From: Nageia nagi
Taxonomy: Eukaryota; Pinophyta
Reading direction: 5' to 3'
Length of the DNA: 64,000 bases
NCBI GenBank assembly: GCA_050084985.1
Contig: JBITNC010000002.1
Location: 21,204,001-21,268,000 of the forward strand
Shown: positions 1 through 11,585 of the stretch, piece by piece
Layout of the letters: each line of letters opens with the position of its first letter
Position numbering within the stretch: the first letter of the stretch is position 1
Program-made: the position numbers and the translations under genes
The notes under the pieces: model-generated
The model's input: the letters and a program-made list of their open reading frames with translations, nothing else
Databases searched by the model: none
What the model was told of the DNA's origin: nothing

Positions 1-489
1 TAGATATGATTGCCTAATAGATTACAGCCCATCTTGAATAGAAGATTAAAAGACTTTTAAACTCTAATTATAAAACAAAAGATTAAAAAGATAATAAAAA
101 AATTAAACGATAAGAAATGAAGGCGTTCACTCTCCTTGAAATACATTTTAAATAAGTTTGATTCTCGACATGCAAAGGAATACACTAAAATATTATGAAT
201 CACTAAACGTAAACTGGATGCAATCATTGAATTTAAAATTTTCGACTCAAGTATTAGAGTAATAATATAAGAGTTTGAGGAATGATATATCATACTAAAA
301 ACAATCTCAGGATGGACGACAAGTGCTGAGACCTACAGGAAATGGATAAAACACCATTTTGTATTTTGATGTTAATGACTCCATCATATGAAATATGCCA
401 CAACTATAAAACATGTTCTGTAATACAAGTACGTATATTACTATAGTCTTATTCAAGTACATATATTATTACAATTTTATTCACGCTAT
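1..489. other. 3' flank of the expansin-like gene, no gene seen
   Basis: AT-rich flank downstream of the minus-strand expansin-like gene. Its stop codon is at 490-492. A canonical AATAAA on the minus strand lies at 476-481, only about 9 nt past the stop, so it is a weak poly(A)-signal candidate; the true 3' UTR probably runs further left. A 78-codon frame here has no recognisable content. Confidence 0.5.
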
Positions 490-1730
490 TTAAGCAGAGG
501 CGCCGCATGTATAACAGCCATTTCCTCCAATATCAGTTTGATTGATCTGCAGTCCACAATCATATAAACCTCCTATCTTCCATGTTGAAGGAAGAACAGC
601 ACCTTTGGCCCATAACGTATCTTCGTCGTCCCCAGATATTACTACTAGTCGAAATTGCAGATCACCGTTTGGAGGGTTGCTTATGTCCCATACTGCCCCA
701 AAATTCGGTGCTAACGACTCCCAGTTCTCTTTATCAACCTGCAGATATCGATACAGACACAAACCAAATAAAATATAAAACATCGTTTATGTTTTTCCGA
801 CCTTGTCGGATTCGATATTTAAACAAGCTAATAGAAACCACTAATGTGCCACTTTACCGTAGCAACCTCGACGGCAACAATCTCTGTTTGGCCTCCTTGG
901 TACAAGAATTCCAAAGCAATGTAGTACGGATATTGACTAATTTCATGCACCTTTACTGTTAGATTGAGACCCTTGTACTCGCAGAAGATCCTGCACAAAC
1001 AATACGAAGAAAAATTGACAACTTATAATCTCGCAGATTAAGAAGTGTTTTAAAAAAATGGTTACAAGTGACAACCTTTTGTATTCGATATCGATGATAC
1101 CAGCATGTACAAGCTCAGAGCTCCTGTTTGGCAAAGCCAAGCTCTCGAATGTGTACTTGGGTGTAACAAACTCCGTCTGGTCATTTGAGGTCATGTCTGT
1201 CACCACTATTTTTGCTCCTGACTCGCTGCATAGATCGGGATCCAGGCATCTTATCTGGGTAACAAAGTTCAACAATATATTTCCGTTGTATCTAAAACTG
1301 AATGTCAAATAATCATGTGTGGTATTAATTCCTTGTTTTAGGTCATGAAGAGGTGTATGTGTGGGTGTAGTATTACCTGATAGCATATGCTGCATCCTCT
1401 TCCGCTTTTGTACATGGAGGGGCTGACAGCCGCTACATTACCGCTCTGGAAAGTTTCTGCAGATGCCCCAAAGCCACACGCCCCCACTGCAATTTCACTA
1501 GTAATCAATACTCCCTACACATAAGTAGTTTGCATATCATAATAAAAATGATTAAATCATGAATGTGTAGCGCCACCTTTTACAGCCTCATCGCTATAAT
1601 AGTAAGCGAGTTTAGAACGATGGGTGCAGCACACGGCTCCCAACACCGGGCTTAGAAATAAAATAATTGCGAATCCCATCAAATAAATTACAATTGCATG
1701 CGACCAAGAAATTACTGAATAGCTTGTCAT
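490..1730 (-). CDS. expansin-like A (EXLA) protein, five exons
   Basis: Spliced CDS complement(join(490..738, 858..990, 1076..1254, 1377..1486, 1577..1730)): 825 nt, 274 residues plus stop. All four introns are GT-AG and every exon phase joins in frame. Residues 1-33 form a hydrophobic signal peptide. Residues about 34-148 are the double-psi-barrel domain (GACGFG, GCSICYQ, IRCLDPDLC, IVVTDM, GIIDIEYKR). Residues about 150-258 are the C-terminal beta-sandwich (CBM63-type) domain (YYIALEFLYQGGQTEIVAV, FGAVWDISNPPNGDLQFR, LPSTWKIGGLYDCGLQI). The tail QTDIGGNGCYTC is the C-terminal extension typical of EXLA. Members are secreted cell-wall proteins; wall-loosening activity has not been shown for EXLA, and the HFD catalytic motif of true expansins is not seen. 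The usual N-terminal CDRC is replaced by CCTH. I chose the ATG at 1730 over the in-frame ATG at 1787 because the latter lies almost under the TATA-like box. The length fits the family (about 260-275 residues), so the gene looks functional. Confidence 0.9.
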
Positions 1731-1810
1731 CGCAAAGGTCGATACTTCTTCTGCTTCAAATTTGATTTGAATTACGGGAAGTACCATATAAATAAAGCAG
1801 TAAGAGACAT

Positions 1811-1823
1811 GTTTTTTTTATAG
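1811..1823 (-). promoter_or_regulatory. TATA-like box of the EXLA gene
   Basis: The minus strand reads CTATAAAAAAAAC here, about 80 nt upstream of the chosen ATG (1730). A start site about 30 nt downstream would fall near 1,785, leaving a leader of about 55 nt. Position and sequence fit a plant TATA box, but poly(A/T) runs are common in this DNA. Confidence 0.4.
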
Positions 1824-3237
1824 AGGGACGTGAAGTTTAAACTTACTGATTGAGATATTAATGGATGTGGAGCAACTAATCTTGGAAGGCACCTTACAGA
1901 GGACTGACTTCTAAGGCATCTCACTCGAGAAAACGAATTGATAGCGAGGAGAGCGTGAAAAGGTTACCTCAGGGAGGACACGTAGTGTGGGTATTTTCAC
2001 GACAAAGTTTGCATGAATGGAAGCAAGGAAAGCTATGTAATAGCAGAATGTCATAACTTGCGTATGGTTAGGAAAATAAAATGAAGATTTTACAACGTAA
2101 GCTACACACCGAAAAAAAAAAGGTGGTCACTCGCATGCCCAACTGCATTAGTGGAACGCATTTAAACAATTCAAATTCATATTCAAGTCAACCTCAAACC
2201 ATTAAAAAGAATTATTATTTCTTTTCAGGGTTTAGGGCAGAAATAAAGTATTTTTTTAATTTGTTTTTTTTTTTTAAATTAAACTAAAAAAATATATAAA
2301 ATTTAAAGACCATTATAATGAAATCATAAACCATTATACCTATAGAATAATCAAACTGTAGCTAAGAGTACAACCAAAATACTTTGCCTTTTTCATCACT
2401 CAATATACATTAATCACACCAAAAACTAGTTAGCTATTTGAAAAACGTGAATATATATCCCTCTTTACAATGAGGAAAGCACATTTACCTATTTGGAAAA
2501 TCATAACATAAATTTGAAAGAAAACAAAGTATATTAACATTTACGATAGACCAACAACAACCTATAGAACAATTATAGTGGACTAGTACATAGCATGTAT
2601 ATGTCATTGCAATCATTCCAAACACAATGGGTAAATCTGAGTCAAACATGTTAAAATAATTAGTTTGGCATTTATTATATTGGGTAGTTATACATTGTAG
2701 TTATTTTGACACTTTTGTATTTGTTGGTAGTTTCCTAATTACTAATAGTTTTGAATAACTTTTAGGGGTTTTATCAATTTAATTAAAGCCTATATAAGGT
2801 TGTATGATTTTTATGTTTCAATGCTTCACTTGTAGCCAAAAGTACATGACTCACCAAAAGTTGATGCTTATTCATCCCAATTCAATGCTTCCTAAATGGG
2901 ATTGCTGAAATTGATCGATATGCACCTAGGAGGATGAATATGGCTTGTGGTGCAAAGCTTAATCGGAACTATTGAATCCAAATAAAAATGAAATGAAATA
3001 TTATTAAAGTCTACGATGGGCCAAATATGAGCCAAGGGACTGATAATGTAAAACAGTGAATACTACAAGTAGGAATCAATGTTTGAAGTTCATAAATTAC
3101 ATATTGTAGCAACAATATTGAACATGATTTTACATTTCCTTCATTCATTTTTATGTTTACTATCTATGTTATTCTATATTTTTACTAAATTTATTTCAAG
3201 TTTTGGTTTAGTTTTGAAACCCTATGATAGCAACAAC
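1824..3237. other. EXLA upstream DNA and repeat remnants
   Basis: No supported gene. The part near 1,830-2,100 is probably EXLA promoter. From 2,649 the DNA begins TGTTAAAATAATTAG and carries a TATATAAGG box near 2,790, which resembles the start of an LTR, but no partner copy was found. The block 2,985-3,085 recurs at 12,655-12,755 in the same orientation (ATGAAATGAAATATTATTAA followed by about 80 similar bases), so it belongs to a dispersed repeat. Confidence 0.35.
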
Positions 3238-3717
3238 AATTAAAGATATTATCACTTGTTGTAATAAGATAAATGCTATCATTCTTAGGTGTCATTATAA
3301 TCTAGGTTTCAATGATTCATAAGTGTCATGTGTATTTGATTGAGTCTTAGTTTTAATGAGTCATATCTTAATTATTGTGGACAACTATGTTTATCTTATA
3401 ATTCATATTAATATATTTAATATAGTGTGATTATTATTGTGCTCCAATATTTATTAAAATGTTATAAAATCATGTTATGGATTAAAGAAGAAGATGGGTT
3501 GGTGAAGAAAGCTCCCAGTCTATATTATGTGAAGAAATCATTATTGTAGTTATCTTTTGTAAATAGATAGATTTAGTAATAATTTGTGTATTGTATAGAA
3601 CTTATGTTTGTGATCTATGTAAATTTCATTCGGGTCTATGGAGAGGTTGTTTGTCTCACATCTTTTGCTACTAGAGGAGGTAAAAGTTATTTATTCAAAA
3701 TTGATCTATATTAAACA
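3238..3717 (+). repeat. copia-type LTR, first copy
   Basis: 480 bp, closely similar to 4,979-5,290 plus 10,172-10,365. Shared stretches include AGATATTATCACTTRTTGTA near the start and TGTTTGTCTCACATC near the end. The second copy starts TGTTAGAGATATT, typical of Ty1/copia LTRs; in this copy the terminal TG has decayed to AA. It ends AAACA and is followed directly by a primer-binding site, so it acts as a 5' LTR. Confidence 0.75.
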
Positions 3718-4978
3718 ATGGCATTAGAGCCAAAGGTGAAGTGCATTATTCATGTTATATCTAAGTGAGTGTGATGATTTGTTCGCTCATAGAAATCTAT
3801 CACATGATTAAAATCCCATTGTTACCAATGAGATGATTTGCTTCTAACAAAGATAAAATCTTGAGGTTTTATTAAGTGCCTATTATTTGTGTTGTCACAG
3901 TATCATGTATCACCTATTGTATATAATATGTGTGATTATTTCCATCATTTTAGCATTTGAAGCAAGTGCATCATTTGTAGTCATGCTTTATGTGCATTAC
4001 TTTTGTAATCTCTCATGCTATGAGCATATTGAACTTTTAGGTAGAACACATAGATGGTCTAGTCCATCATGTTGGTGGCTTAATGGATTTGGACATGGTA
4101 TGCAAATATGAAGCAAAGGAGGATCTGTTGCATAGTGTGAGTCAATGTTTTTCCATGGTATGCTATGGTGTGAAGTGGTGATGTCTAGTTTTAGTATATA
4201 TGTGAGGTTTGTATTTAGGTATTAGAATATATACTTTAGTTAATAGCTAGATTGGTATTTTATTATTTAAATAGTTATTGAGCATTTTATCATCAATATT
4301 TTTAGGAGTGATAAGGTGTATTTCTTAGGATTAAAATATAATTTTTTATAAAGAGTAAAGTATGTGGAGAAATTATGATGTTCATTCGATTCGAGAGATT
4401 TATTCACAAAGCTTGAATCATAAAGATAGGGAGTGAATCTCATAACTAATAATTTATTCTATGGCACTTGACAGTCGAAGAGTTGGTAATCTATGCAATC
4501 TAGTAAGAAGAGAATTTTACCATAAGGAAACTCAAAAAAAATCATGGAAGAAAGGCAAGTTCAAAAATATTTGTAAGTCTAATTTGGTTTGTGAGTCTAT
4601 CCCCTCTTGGTGGTGAGAATGTCAAAGTTGTTATCATGAAAGTTACCCTTTGTTGGTTGGATATATTTTTCCCCATCCATACTTATTAGATGTTAGTGAT
4701 TACATGTGCATGTTCCCAATCACATGGTAAATATGATTGGAAGTGTTTTTCCCTAATCATAATAATTATGAATAGATGTATTTTTTCATGTTCATAATTT
4801 GGATGTTTGATCATAGGTAGATGTGTGTATCCCTATCTTTTTCATTTGAAAGACTAAAATATGATGTGTTCCTTAACAAAGTAAGAGTATCACATTATGT
4901 ATATTGAAGCATAATATTGAGTATAAAAGCATTAACAACTATAATGACAAAATCTATGGATTTGTCATTAAAGGGGGA
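3718..4978 (+). mobile_element. short non-coding interior of a TRIM-like element
   Basis: 1.26 kb between two copies of the same LTR, starting with a primer-binding site and ending with a purine run (AAAGGGGGA, 4,970-4,978) that serves as polypurine tract for the LTR at 4,979. No gag or pol domain is visible; the 74-codon frame at 3,887 shows no family features. Either this is a non-autonomous (TRIM-like) element or a deletion derivative of the copia element whose polyprotein region starts after 10,366. Confidence 0.6.
3719..3730 (+). other. primer-binding site, initiator tRNA-Met type
   Basis: TGGCATTAGAGC matches the plant initiator tRNA-Met primer site TGGTATCAGAGC at 10 of 12 bases and lies one base after the LTR end, which is the normal plant copia arrangement. 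Confidence 0.65.
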
Positions 4979-5290
4979 TGTTAGAGATATTATCACTTAT
5001 TGTAATAAGATCAATGTTATCATTCTTAGGTGTCATGATAATCTAGGTTTCAATGATTCATAGGTGTCATGCATATCTGATTGAGTCTTAGTTGTGATGA
5101 GTCACTTCTTAGTTATCCTGGACAACTATGTTTATCTTGTACTTTCTATTTATATGTTACAATACAATATGATTACTATTATGCTCCAATATTTTTCAAT
5201 ATGTTTTCAAATTAGGTTACAGATTAAAGAAGAAGATAGGTACATGAAGAAAAACTCCCAACCCATATTATGTGAAGAAATCATTATTGT

Positions 5291-7007
5291 TGATCTAAAA
5301 TATGATTGTCACTTAGTAACAAAATAAGAACTTCACATCGAAGTTCTCTTCATGATGGTTCCAATGATTTGAACTGAGTACAAAAATGACTCCCAGATTT
5401 GTAATTGTGAAGGTTTGAAGATTGAGTATTCATTTGTATTATTATTATTATAAAAATTAAAAATATATATATTATTAGTTTAAAAAAGGATTTAAATATA
5501 TTGATATAGATAATATGTAAAAAAGGGTGGCACATAAAAATTTAAAATAGATTTAAATCTATAAAACCCCACTATACCACCAAAGTGGAGTGATACGCCA
5601 ACATCTTGGAGAAGCCAACATGTAGGTTGATGGTAAGGGAGAGGGGCCCCTTGTGTAAGAGCCAGACCATAGAGATAGTTGTGCACAGAAAAGGTGGTGT
5701 TGGATGTGTAAAAGGAGGAATTAAACACATAAGGGGCATGCTCATCCATTGATGTGCAAACACGTGTGCTAGAGTGGACTCTTTAGTGTGACATGAAGAT
5801 AAAATGGAGGATTCTACCTATGCTATTTTGGGAACCCTATTTAAGAGGACCTATCAGTATTATCACACAATGAATCTATGAGAGGATTCACCAATGAAGG
5901 AGATAATGAAAGTAATAATTGAAATTTATGCCTATCCGCCTATAGAACCTATTCAACTAACCGCCAACGGATGTCAACCACACATATATGTAAGGGACCC
6001 GTGAGAGGAGAACAAACTATGTGAAAGGGTAGAATTGAGGATTGCTAACACTACAAGAGTATGTGAGGGACACAGACCCATAAGACACCATTAGTTCAAA
6101 CATCAAGTGCCTATGTGGGGAAGTCTACGGTATTGTGGGGAAGGTAACAAAATATTTAGAGTGTAGAGGAAAACCATCTTGGGAGTCCACCAATGGTATG
6201 GGGATGGATGAGCTTGACTTAGAGCATACATTTGGTGTCCATTACATAACTTGTAGTGCTATACAAGTCTATCTAGTATACTACTAAGTGATCAGTGTCC
6301 ATTAATCAAGGATTGACAAGATTACCATCATTGTCACTAGCCAAAAATGCTAGTTCTCATAGGGATTGGAGCCATCCTTATTATGGATAGTTTATTTTTT
6401 ATTAATTTGGGCTTAATATGGTTGGAGATAGTTTTAAAAACATAGAGTGTTGTTTTCCCTTTAAAATAGGAAGAGATAAATACATGTTTATTTATAGTAT
6501 TTTGAAATTTACAAAAATGTCAAATTTCATTCTTTTATTTCTCTTAAAAATAGGATGGGAGGAAATATTGGTGTTTAGTGGTTACTACTAATTAGGTGGA
6601 GGAAAGGTAGGGATAGGATGAGTTGGTGGCCACAACATGGAGGATCTCTACATGTGCCAAGTCAAAAGAGTTGTAACCATAACATTTTATAGGTTAGATT
6701 TTTTAATTTTATAAAAGGAAGACTAGCTAGCTTGAATTTTTTTAGACAAATATTTTGCTAATCTTCAAGGAGAGAAAGGGGGAAGTGAAGAAATATTTCT
6801 AAGTGTTGTAATAAGGTGAGAGACCAAAAAGGATTGATTCCACTCCACATAAATAAGAGTGCTTATTTTGGGTAAAACTCTCTTGTGGCATTAATTTGTT
6901 GGGTCTTATATTATTTATGCAATTGGTTTTTTAATTCTTTTATTTTTCATGAGACAAGAAGAAAAATTTAAATAAATCCATTTTAGACAAAATAATATTA
7001 TGAATCA
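5291..7007 (+). repeat. 5' LTR of the gag-only element
   Basis: 1,717 bp, starting TGATCTAAAAT and ending GAATCA. It aligns along its whole length with 8,473-10,166, for instance AATAAGAACTTCACATCGAA at 5,324 and 8,506. Small frames on the minus strand within it are shared by both LTRs but look non-coding. Confidence 0.82.
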
Positions 7008-7243
7008 TATATGTATTAGAGCATTTTTTATTATGGGAATTTAATAAACCTATCTTTGCAAGGCTTTGTTTGGTTGCAATTACTTTGCATGAATACTAGA
7101 TCCCAAAGAAAAAGAGATGAAGGAAAGATTATTAAAGAGGATCCTAAGATTGGCTCAAGAATTTGGTTGAGGAAAAAATAGAAGCTAGAATGGTAAAAAT
7201 TAATCCAAGTACAATATAGGAATATTTTTTAAAAGGACTTAAG

Positions 7244-8113
7244 ATGATCAAGGACACATTAAGTAACCTAGTTGATACTATTACGAATTTGCAAAATAAT
7301 CCAGATGATAGAACTAAAGGAAGAGAGAATACGATAGGAGAGAGTTATCAAATCATGAAAAGATTTCACTTGAATATGGATGTGAAATTCAAGCTCAAAT
7401 CCTTTGGAGAAGAGATGGATCTTAAAATTCTTAACAAATGGTTTAAGCTAATGGAGGCCTATTTTTGAGTCCAAAAGATTGAAATTGATTCAGATAAAAT
7501 TGAAATAACTATAGAAAAGTTAGAGGGACATGCTCTAGTTTGGTGGGAAGCCTATTTGGATTCCATCATAAGTTTTAACAAACCACTAGTGATGAGATGG
7601 AGTGCATTCAAGGAATTGCTTCAAGATCAGTTCTACCCCCTTGGCCATTGTCAAAAGCAAATCATGGAGTGGTATCATTTTAGAAAATCAAGAGGATAAG
7701 AGTTCAAGAGTACACCACTTAATTCAAGAAAAGAGCTGCCTTGCTTATTGAGTCTTTGAAATATGATGCATATTTACTAAATTATATTGGAGGCCTTCAT
7801 AGCTATCTTCATCACACCATTCTACTTTCCAAGCCTACGGATCTAGATGAAGTATGTGTCCAAGCGCAATATTTGGAGAAACATGGAAGGTATGATCAAG
7901 AGGACTATCAATCCATGTCTAAAGGAAAATATAAAGTTGTTGCATCCTCTACAAAGGGGGATAATAAGAAAAAGAAATGATATTATTCTTATTGCAACAA
8001 GGGTGGTCATGTTAAAGAAGGGTGTTGGAAGTTCTATCCAAATAAAAAACCTAGGTAGTTTGATCAAGGAAAGAAAAAGAAAAGATCAATGCTATAGTTT
8101 CAAAAGAACTTGA
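7244..8113 (+). pseudogene. decayed gag (Retrotrans_gag type) with zinc knuckle remnant
   Basis: Translated fragments in order: MIKDTLSNLVDTITN; then EKLEGHALVWWEAYLD and FKELLQDQFYPLGH, matching the Retrotrans_gag core of Ty3/gypsy capsids (LKGHALxWWE ... W..F...L...F.P); then YIGGLHSYLHHTI; then a basic tail with YCNKGGHVKEGCWKFYP, a CCHC knuckle whose first Cys is now Tyr. In-frame stops occur after EAYF (7,466-7,468), before EFKST, and after KKKK (7,978-7,980), and the frame changes near 7,735. Not translatable as one protein. It is the only coding content of this element. Confidence 0.75.
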
Positions 8114-8472
8114 ATAATTCCTTGAGATTAAATATTCTTCTATTATTAATTAGAATATGGCTTGTGTATGATTTAAGCTTCCAAGTGTTGTGAGTACCGA
8201 GAGAGTATCCATGCATATGCAAAATGAAGAAATGAGGTAAGAGCCATCAATCATGCAGTATGAAAAAATAGCAATGACATATCCATATCCATTTGGAAAT
8301 CATTTTTCTTATGGAGAAATTTTTGGTTTTAAGCCATGGTGCTCATGGATGTTCAATGCAATGAATTCATGGAGTCTAATTTGGCAAGGAGCCATGATGA
8401 GGAATGGGGTTCCTTGTCTTTACTATAATCTCTAAGCTTTTGGGAACCAAACTCCTTTTCAATGGGGAGGAG

Positions 8473-8594
8473 TAATCCAAAATCTAATTTTCACTTACCA
8501 AAAAAATAAGAACTTCACATCGAAGTTCTCTTCATAATAGTTCTATAGGTTTGAAGATTGAGTATTTATTTGTATTTTTATTATTATCAAAAGT

Positions 8595-8632
<38 letters not shown>

Positions 8633-10166
8633 GGGTAAAAAAAGGACTTAAATATATTGATTTAGCCAATATGTAAAAAAGGGATAGCACATAAAAATTT
8701 AAAAAAGATTTAAATCTATAAAAGCCCATGGCCCCACTAAAGTGCAATGATATGTCAACAACTTGGAGAAGCCAACATGTAGGTAGATAGGAAAGGAGAG
8801 GAGCCCCTTGTGTAAGAGCTAGACCACAAAGATAGTTGTACATAGAAAAGGTTGTATTGGATGTGGAAAAGGAGGAATTAGACATGTAAGGGGACATGCT
8901 CATCCACTGATGTGCAAATACACATGCTATAGTGGACTCTTTAGTGTGATGTGAAGACAAAATGGAGGATGCTACCTATGTTGTTTAGGGAATCTAGGAG
9001 GTGATTCACCAGTGAAGGATATAATGAGTGGAACCATTGAAAGAGTTACTTATCCACCTATAGAACTTGTTCCACTATCTGCCAAGGGATCCTGACCACA
9101 CATACATGTCATGGACCCATAAGAGGTGAACAAACAACATGAAAAGGGGGAATTGAAGGATTTTAACACTATAAAAAGTATGTGAGGAACATGGAGCCAT
9201 AAGACATCATCATTTTAAATGTTAGGTGCCTACATGGTGAAGTCTACAGTATTATAGAGAAGATAACAAAGTTTTCAATGTGTAGAGGAAATTCATCTTG
9301 GGATTCTGTTAGTGGTATGGGGATAGATGGGCTTAACTTGGAGATACGTATGGATATTTTCCACCAACAAACCACCATAAAGAATACTTATCATGTTTAT
9401 TACATACTTTCTAGTGCTATACAAGTCTATCTAGTATGTTACCAAATGATTAGTTACCATTGATCAGGGATTGATGAGATTACCGTCATTGTCACCAACC
9501 AAAAATGCTAGTTCTTGTAGGGATTGGAGCCACCCTTATTATGGATTATTTTATTTTTATTAATTTGGGCTTAATATGGTTTGAGATAGTTTTATAAAAA
9601 TAGAGTGTTGTTTTCCCCTTAAAATAGGAAGGGAGAAATACATTTGTGGGTATGCTATTTTGAAATTCGCTAAGATGTCAAATTTCATTGTTTTATTTCT
9701 CTTAAACATAGGATGGGAAAAAATATTAGTGTTTAGTGGTTACTACTAATTTTTTGGAGACTAGGTAGGGATAGGATGAGTTGGTGGCCACAACTTGGAG
9801 GATCTCTACATGTGCCAAGTCAAAAAATTTGTAGCCATAACATTTTGTAGGTTAGTTTCCTTAATTTTATTTAAGGAAGACTAGCCAGCTTGAATTTTTT
9901 TAAGAAAAATAGTTTACTAATCTTTGAGGAGAGAAAGGGGGAAGTGAAGAAATATTTCTAAGTGTTATAACAAGGTGAAAACACAAAAGGATTAATTCTA
10001 CTCTATAGAAATAAGATTGCTTATTTTGGGTAAAACTCTCTTGTGGTATTAATGTTTTGGTTCCTATATTGTTTATGCACTTAGTTATTTAATCCTTTTA
10101 TTTCTTCATGAGACAGCAAGTAAAATTTAAGTAAATCAATTTTATAAAAAATAATATTACAGATCA
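8473..10166 (+). repeat. 3' LTR of the gag-only element
   Basis: 1,694 bp partner of the LTR at 5,291. It starts TAATCCAAAAT (TG mutated to TA) right after the polypurine tract and ends AGATCA. It carries an (AT)n run that is absent from the 5' LTR. Many scattered substitutions between the two LTRs indicate an old insertion. Confidence 0.82.
8599..8629. repeat. (AT)n microsatellite
   Basis: About 15 AT dinucleotides inside the 3' LTR; the matching position in the 5' LTR (near 5,463) has only a short ATATATAT run, so the expansion happened after insertion. Confidence 0.9.
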
Positions 10167-10387
10167 ATTATAGTTCTCTTTTGTAAATAAATAGATTTAG
10201 TAATAGTTTGTGTATTGTATAGTTTATTTTTTAAGAGATCTATGTAACTTTCATTCCAATATGTGGAGGGGTTGTTTGTCTCACATCATTTTCTACCAAA
10301 TAAGGTGAAAGTTATTTGTTCAAAATTAATCTCAATCTAATATTTTGAAACCTTGTTATTTTATCAAATTGGTATTAAAGCTAATGG

Positions 10388-11585
10388 TGAATGCTAGCAA
10401 TGATAATGTTTACCCTAAGATTCCTTTGGTTATTGAACAAATTATGATTGCTAGTGCATAAGATGAGGACAATACTTTACTCTCACTATTTATAGCATTT
10501 TATGGAGAAATATTTTGAAGAAATTACAAGTAAATTTGCTTTCAATCCTTCAATGCATTATGAGAAAATTATTATAAAAAAGAGTAAGAAAAAAATGTAA
10601 TATGCAATGGATAAAACAATCTTTCCAAAGGTTACAAAAACAACAAAGGCCAAGCAAATTTAAGAGATTATATAAAAAAATGTATCAAGTGATAAACAAA
10701 GATTTTTAAGGCTTGCAAATGATAAATGCTACATCAATTTCTAAATTTTATATCGAAGTTTTACATATTGTAAATCAAATTGGATAGCATGGTAAAATTT
10801 TAGAGGAATAAAAGGTTGTAGAAAAAATATTGCGTAGTCTTCTAAACTTGATCTAATTGTTTTGAAAATAAAAGACTGAAAATATTTATATGTATTATCA
10901 ATTTATGAACTTATACAGTCATTACACACTCATAAATGAAGGATGAACAAATATGATAGTTCTCTTGAAAATGCATTAAGGTAAGAAACAACAAAGGTGT
11001 AAGGAGTGGAAGAATAAATTATAAGGGTGAAATAGATTTTTAATAAAGAATACTTAGAAATCATAACTATGTTTGAAGATTGAAAAATACATATGAAGAT
11101 AAAAGATAAAAAAATTCAAGAAGAGAAGCATGATAATTAAGCTAATTAGCATGAATCACAAAGGTATGATAAAACTTATCTCAAATATCATTTTTCTAAC
11201 AAGTTTGAACATTTTGCAAGGAAGTGTAGGAAAATAGAGGTTTTATATAAATAAAGAGATAGAAATTTTTCCAACTAAAGTCATATTGAAAATCAAGATG
11301 ATAATGATGATAGAGAATCTATATTTATTACTTATAATAATGTAACATAAGTAATTCCAAATGGAGTGTGGCTTATGAATAGAGGTTAATGGAATTATAC
11401 AAGTGGAATGAAAGATTTGTTTAGTGATAGAGATAGTTTTATGAAATTAAATGTAAAATTGAATGATTAAAAAAAGAATTGTTGTAATTGGTAAAATAAA
11501 TATGAGCTTAAAAATTAAACAAGGAGACACAAATATAAATTGAATATTTTTTATGTTTATGAGCTTAAGCATAACTTGATGAATA
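10388..11585 (+). pseudogene. copia gag and protease remnants
   Basis: Near 11,170-11,235 the sequence reads KYHFSNKFEHFARKCRK, a CCHC knuckle (C-x-F-C-x4-H-x4-C) with its first two Cys lost. Near 11,365-11,580 the fragments GVWLMNRG, GMKDLFSDRD and YVYELKHNLMNI match the copia protease start (GVWYLDSG-type), flap region and ELKHNLLS motif. The catalytic DSG has become NRG, so the protease is dead. Several stops lie between fragments. The protease is cut at 11,585 by an insertion and the copia sequence resumes at 13,928. Confidence 0.65.

Larger units (their letters stand above)
5291..10166 (+). mobile_element. gag-only LTR retrotransposon (TR-GAG-like)
   Basis: A complete insertion of 4,876 bp: LTR 5,291-7,007, interior 7,008-8,472, LTR 8,473-10,166. 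Target duplication is ATTGT (5,286-5,290) and ATTAT (10,167-10,171), one mismatch. A primer-site-like ATGTATTAGAGC (9 of 12 to initiator tRNA-Met) lies at about 7,009-7,020. A polypurine tract AATGGGGAGGAG (8,461-8,472) abuts the 3' LTR. The interior encodes only a decayed Ty3/gypsy-type gag, with no protease, RT or integrase, so the element must have relied on enzymes from another copy. It sits inside an older copia LTR. Confidence 0.82.
4979..10365 (+). repeat. copia-type LTR, second copy, split by an insertion
   Basis: The LTR is 4,979-5,290 joined to 10,172-10,365 (506 bp). It is interrupted by the gag-only element at 5,291-10,166. The first LTR copy reads straight through this point (ATCATTATTGTAGTTATC at 3,538), which fixes the insertion site. 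After 10,365 a second primer-binding site, TGGTATTAAAGC (10,370-10,381), leads into copia coding remnants. Confidence 0.75.

Noticed and set aside
582-1312. Plus-strand frames of 78-126 codons across the left edge
   Set aside because: They lie antisense to the exons and introns of the EXLA gene, whose minus-strand exons match a known family with correct splice sites.
1731-1787. Upstream in-frame ATG at 1787 as EXLA start
   Set aside because: It sits 24-36 nt from the TATA-like box and would put a charged stretch before the signal peptide; the ATG at 1730 starts directly with a good signal peptide.
5350-5763. Minus-strand frames of 61-85 codons at 5,350-5,763 and 142 codons at 8,532-8,960
   Set aside because: They fall in the two LTRs of the gag-only element and differ by indels and stops; they include a microsatellite translation (YIYIYIY) and show no family features.
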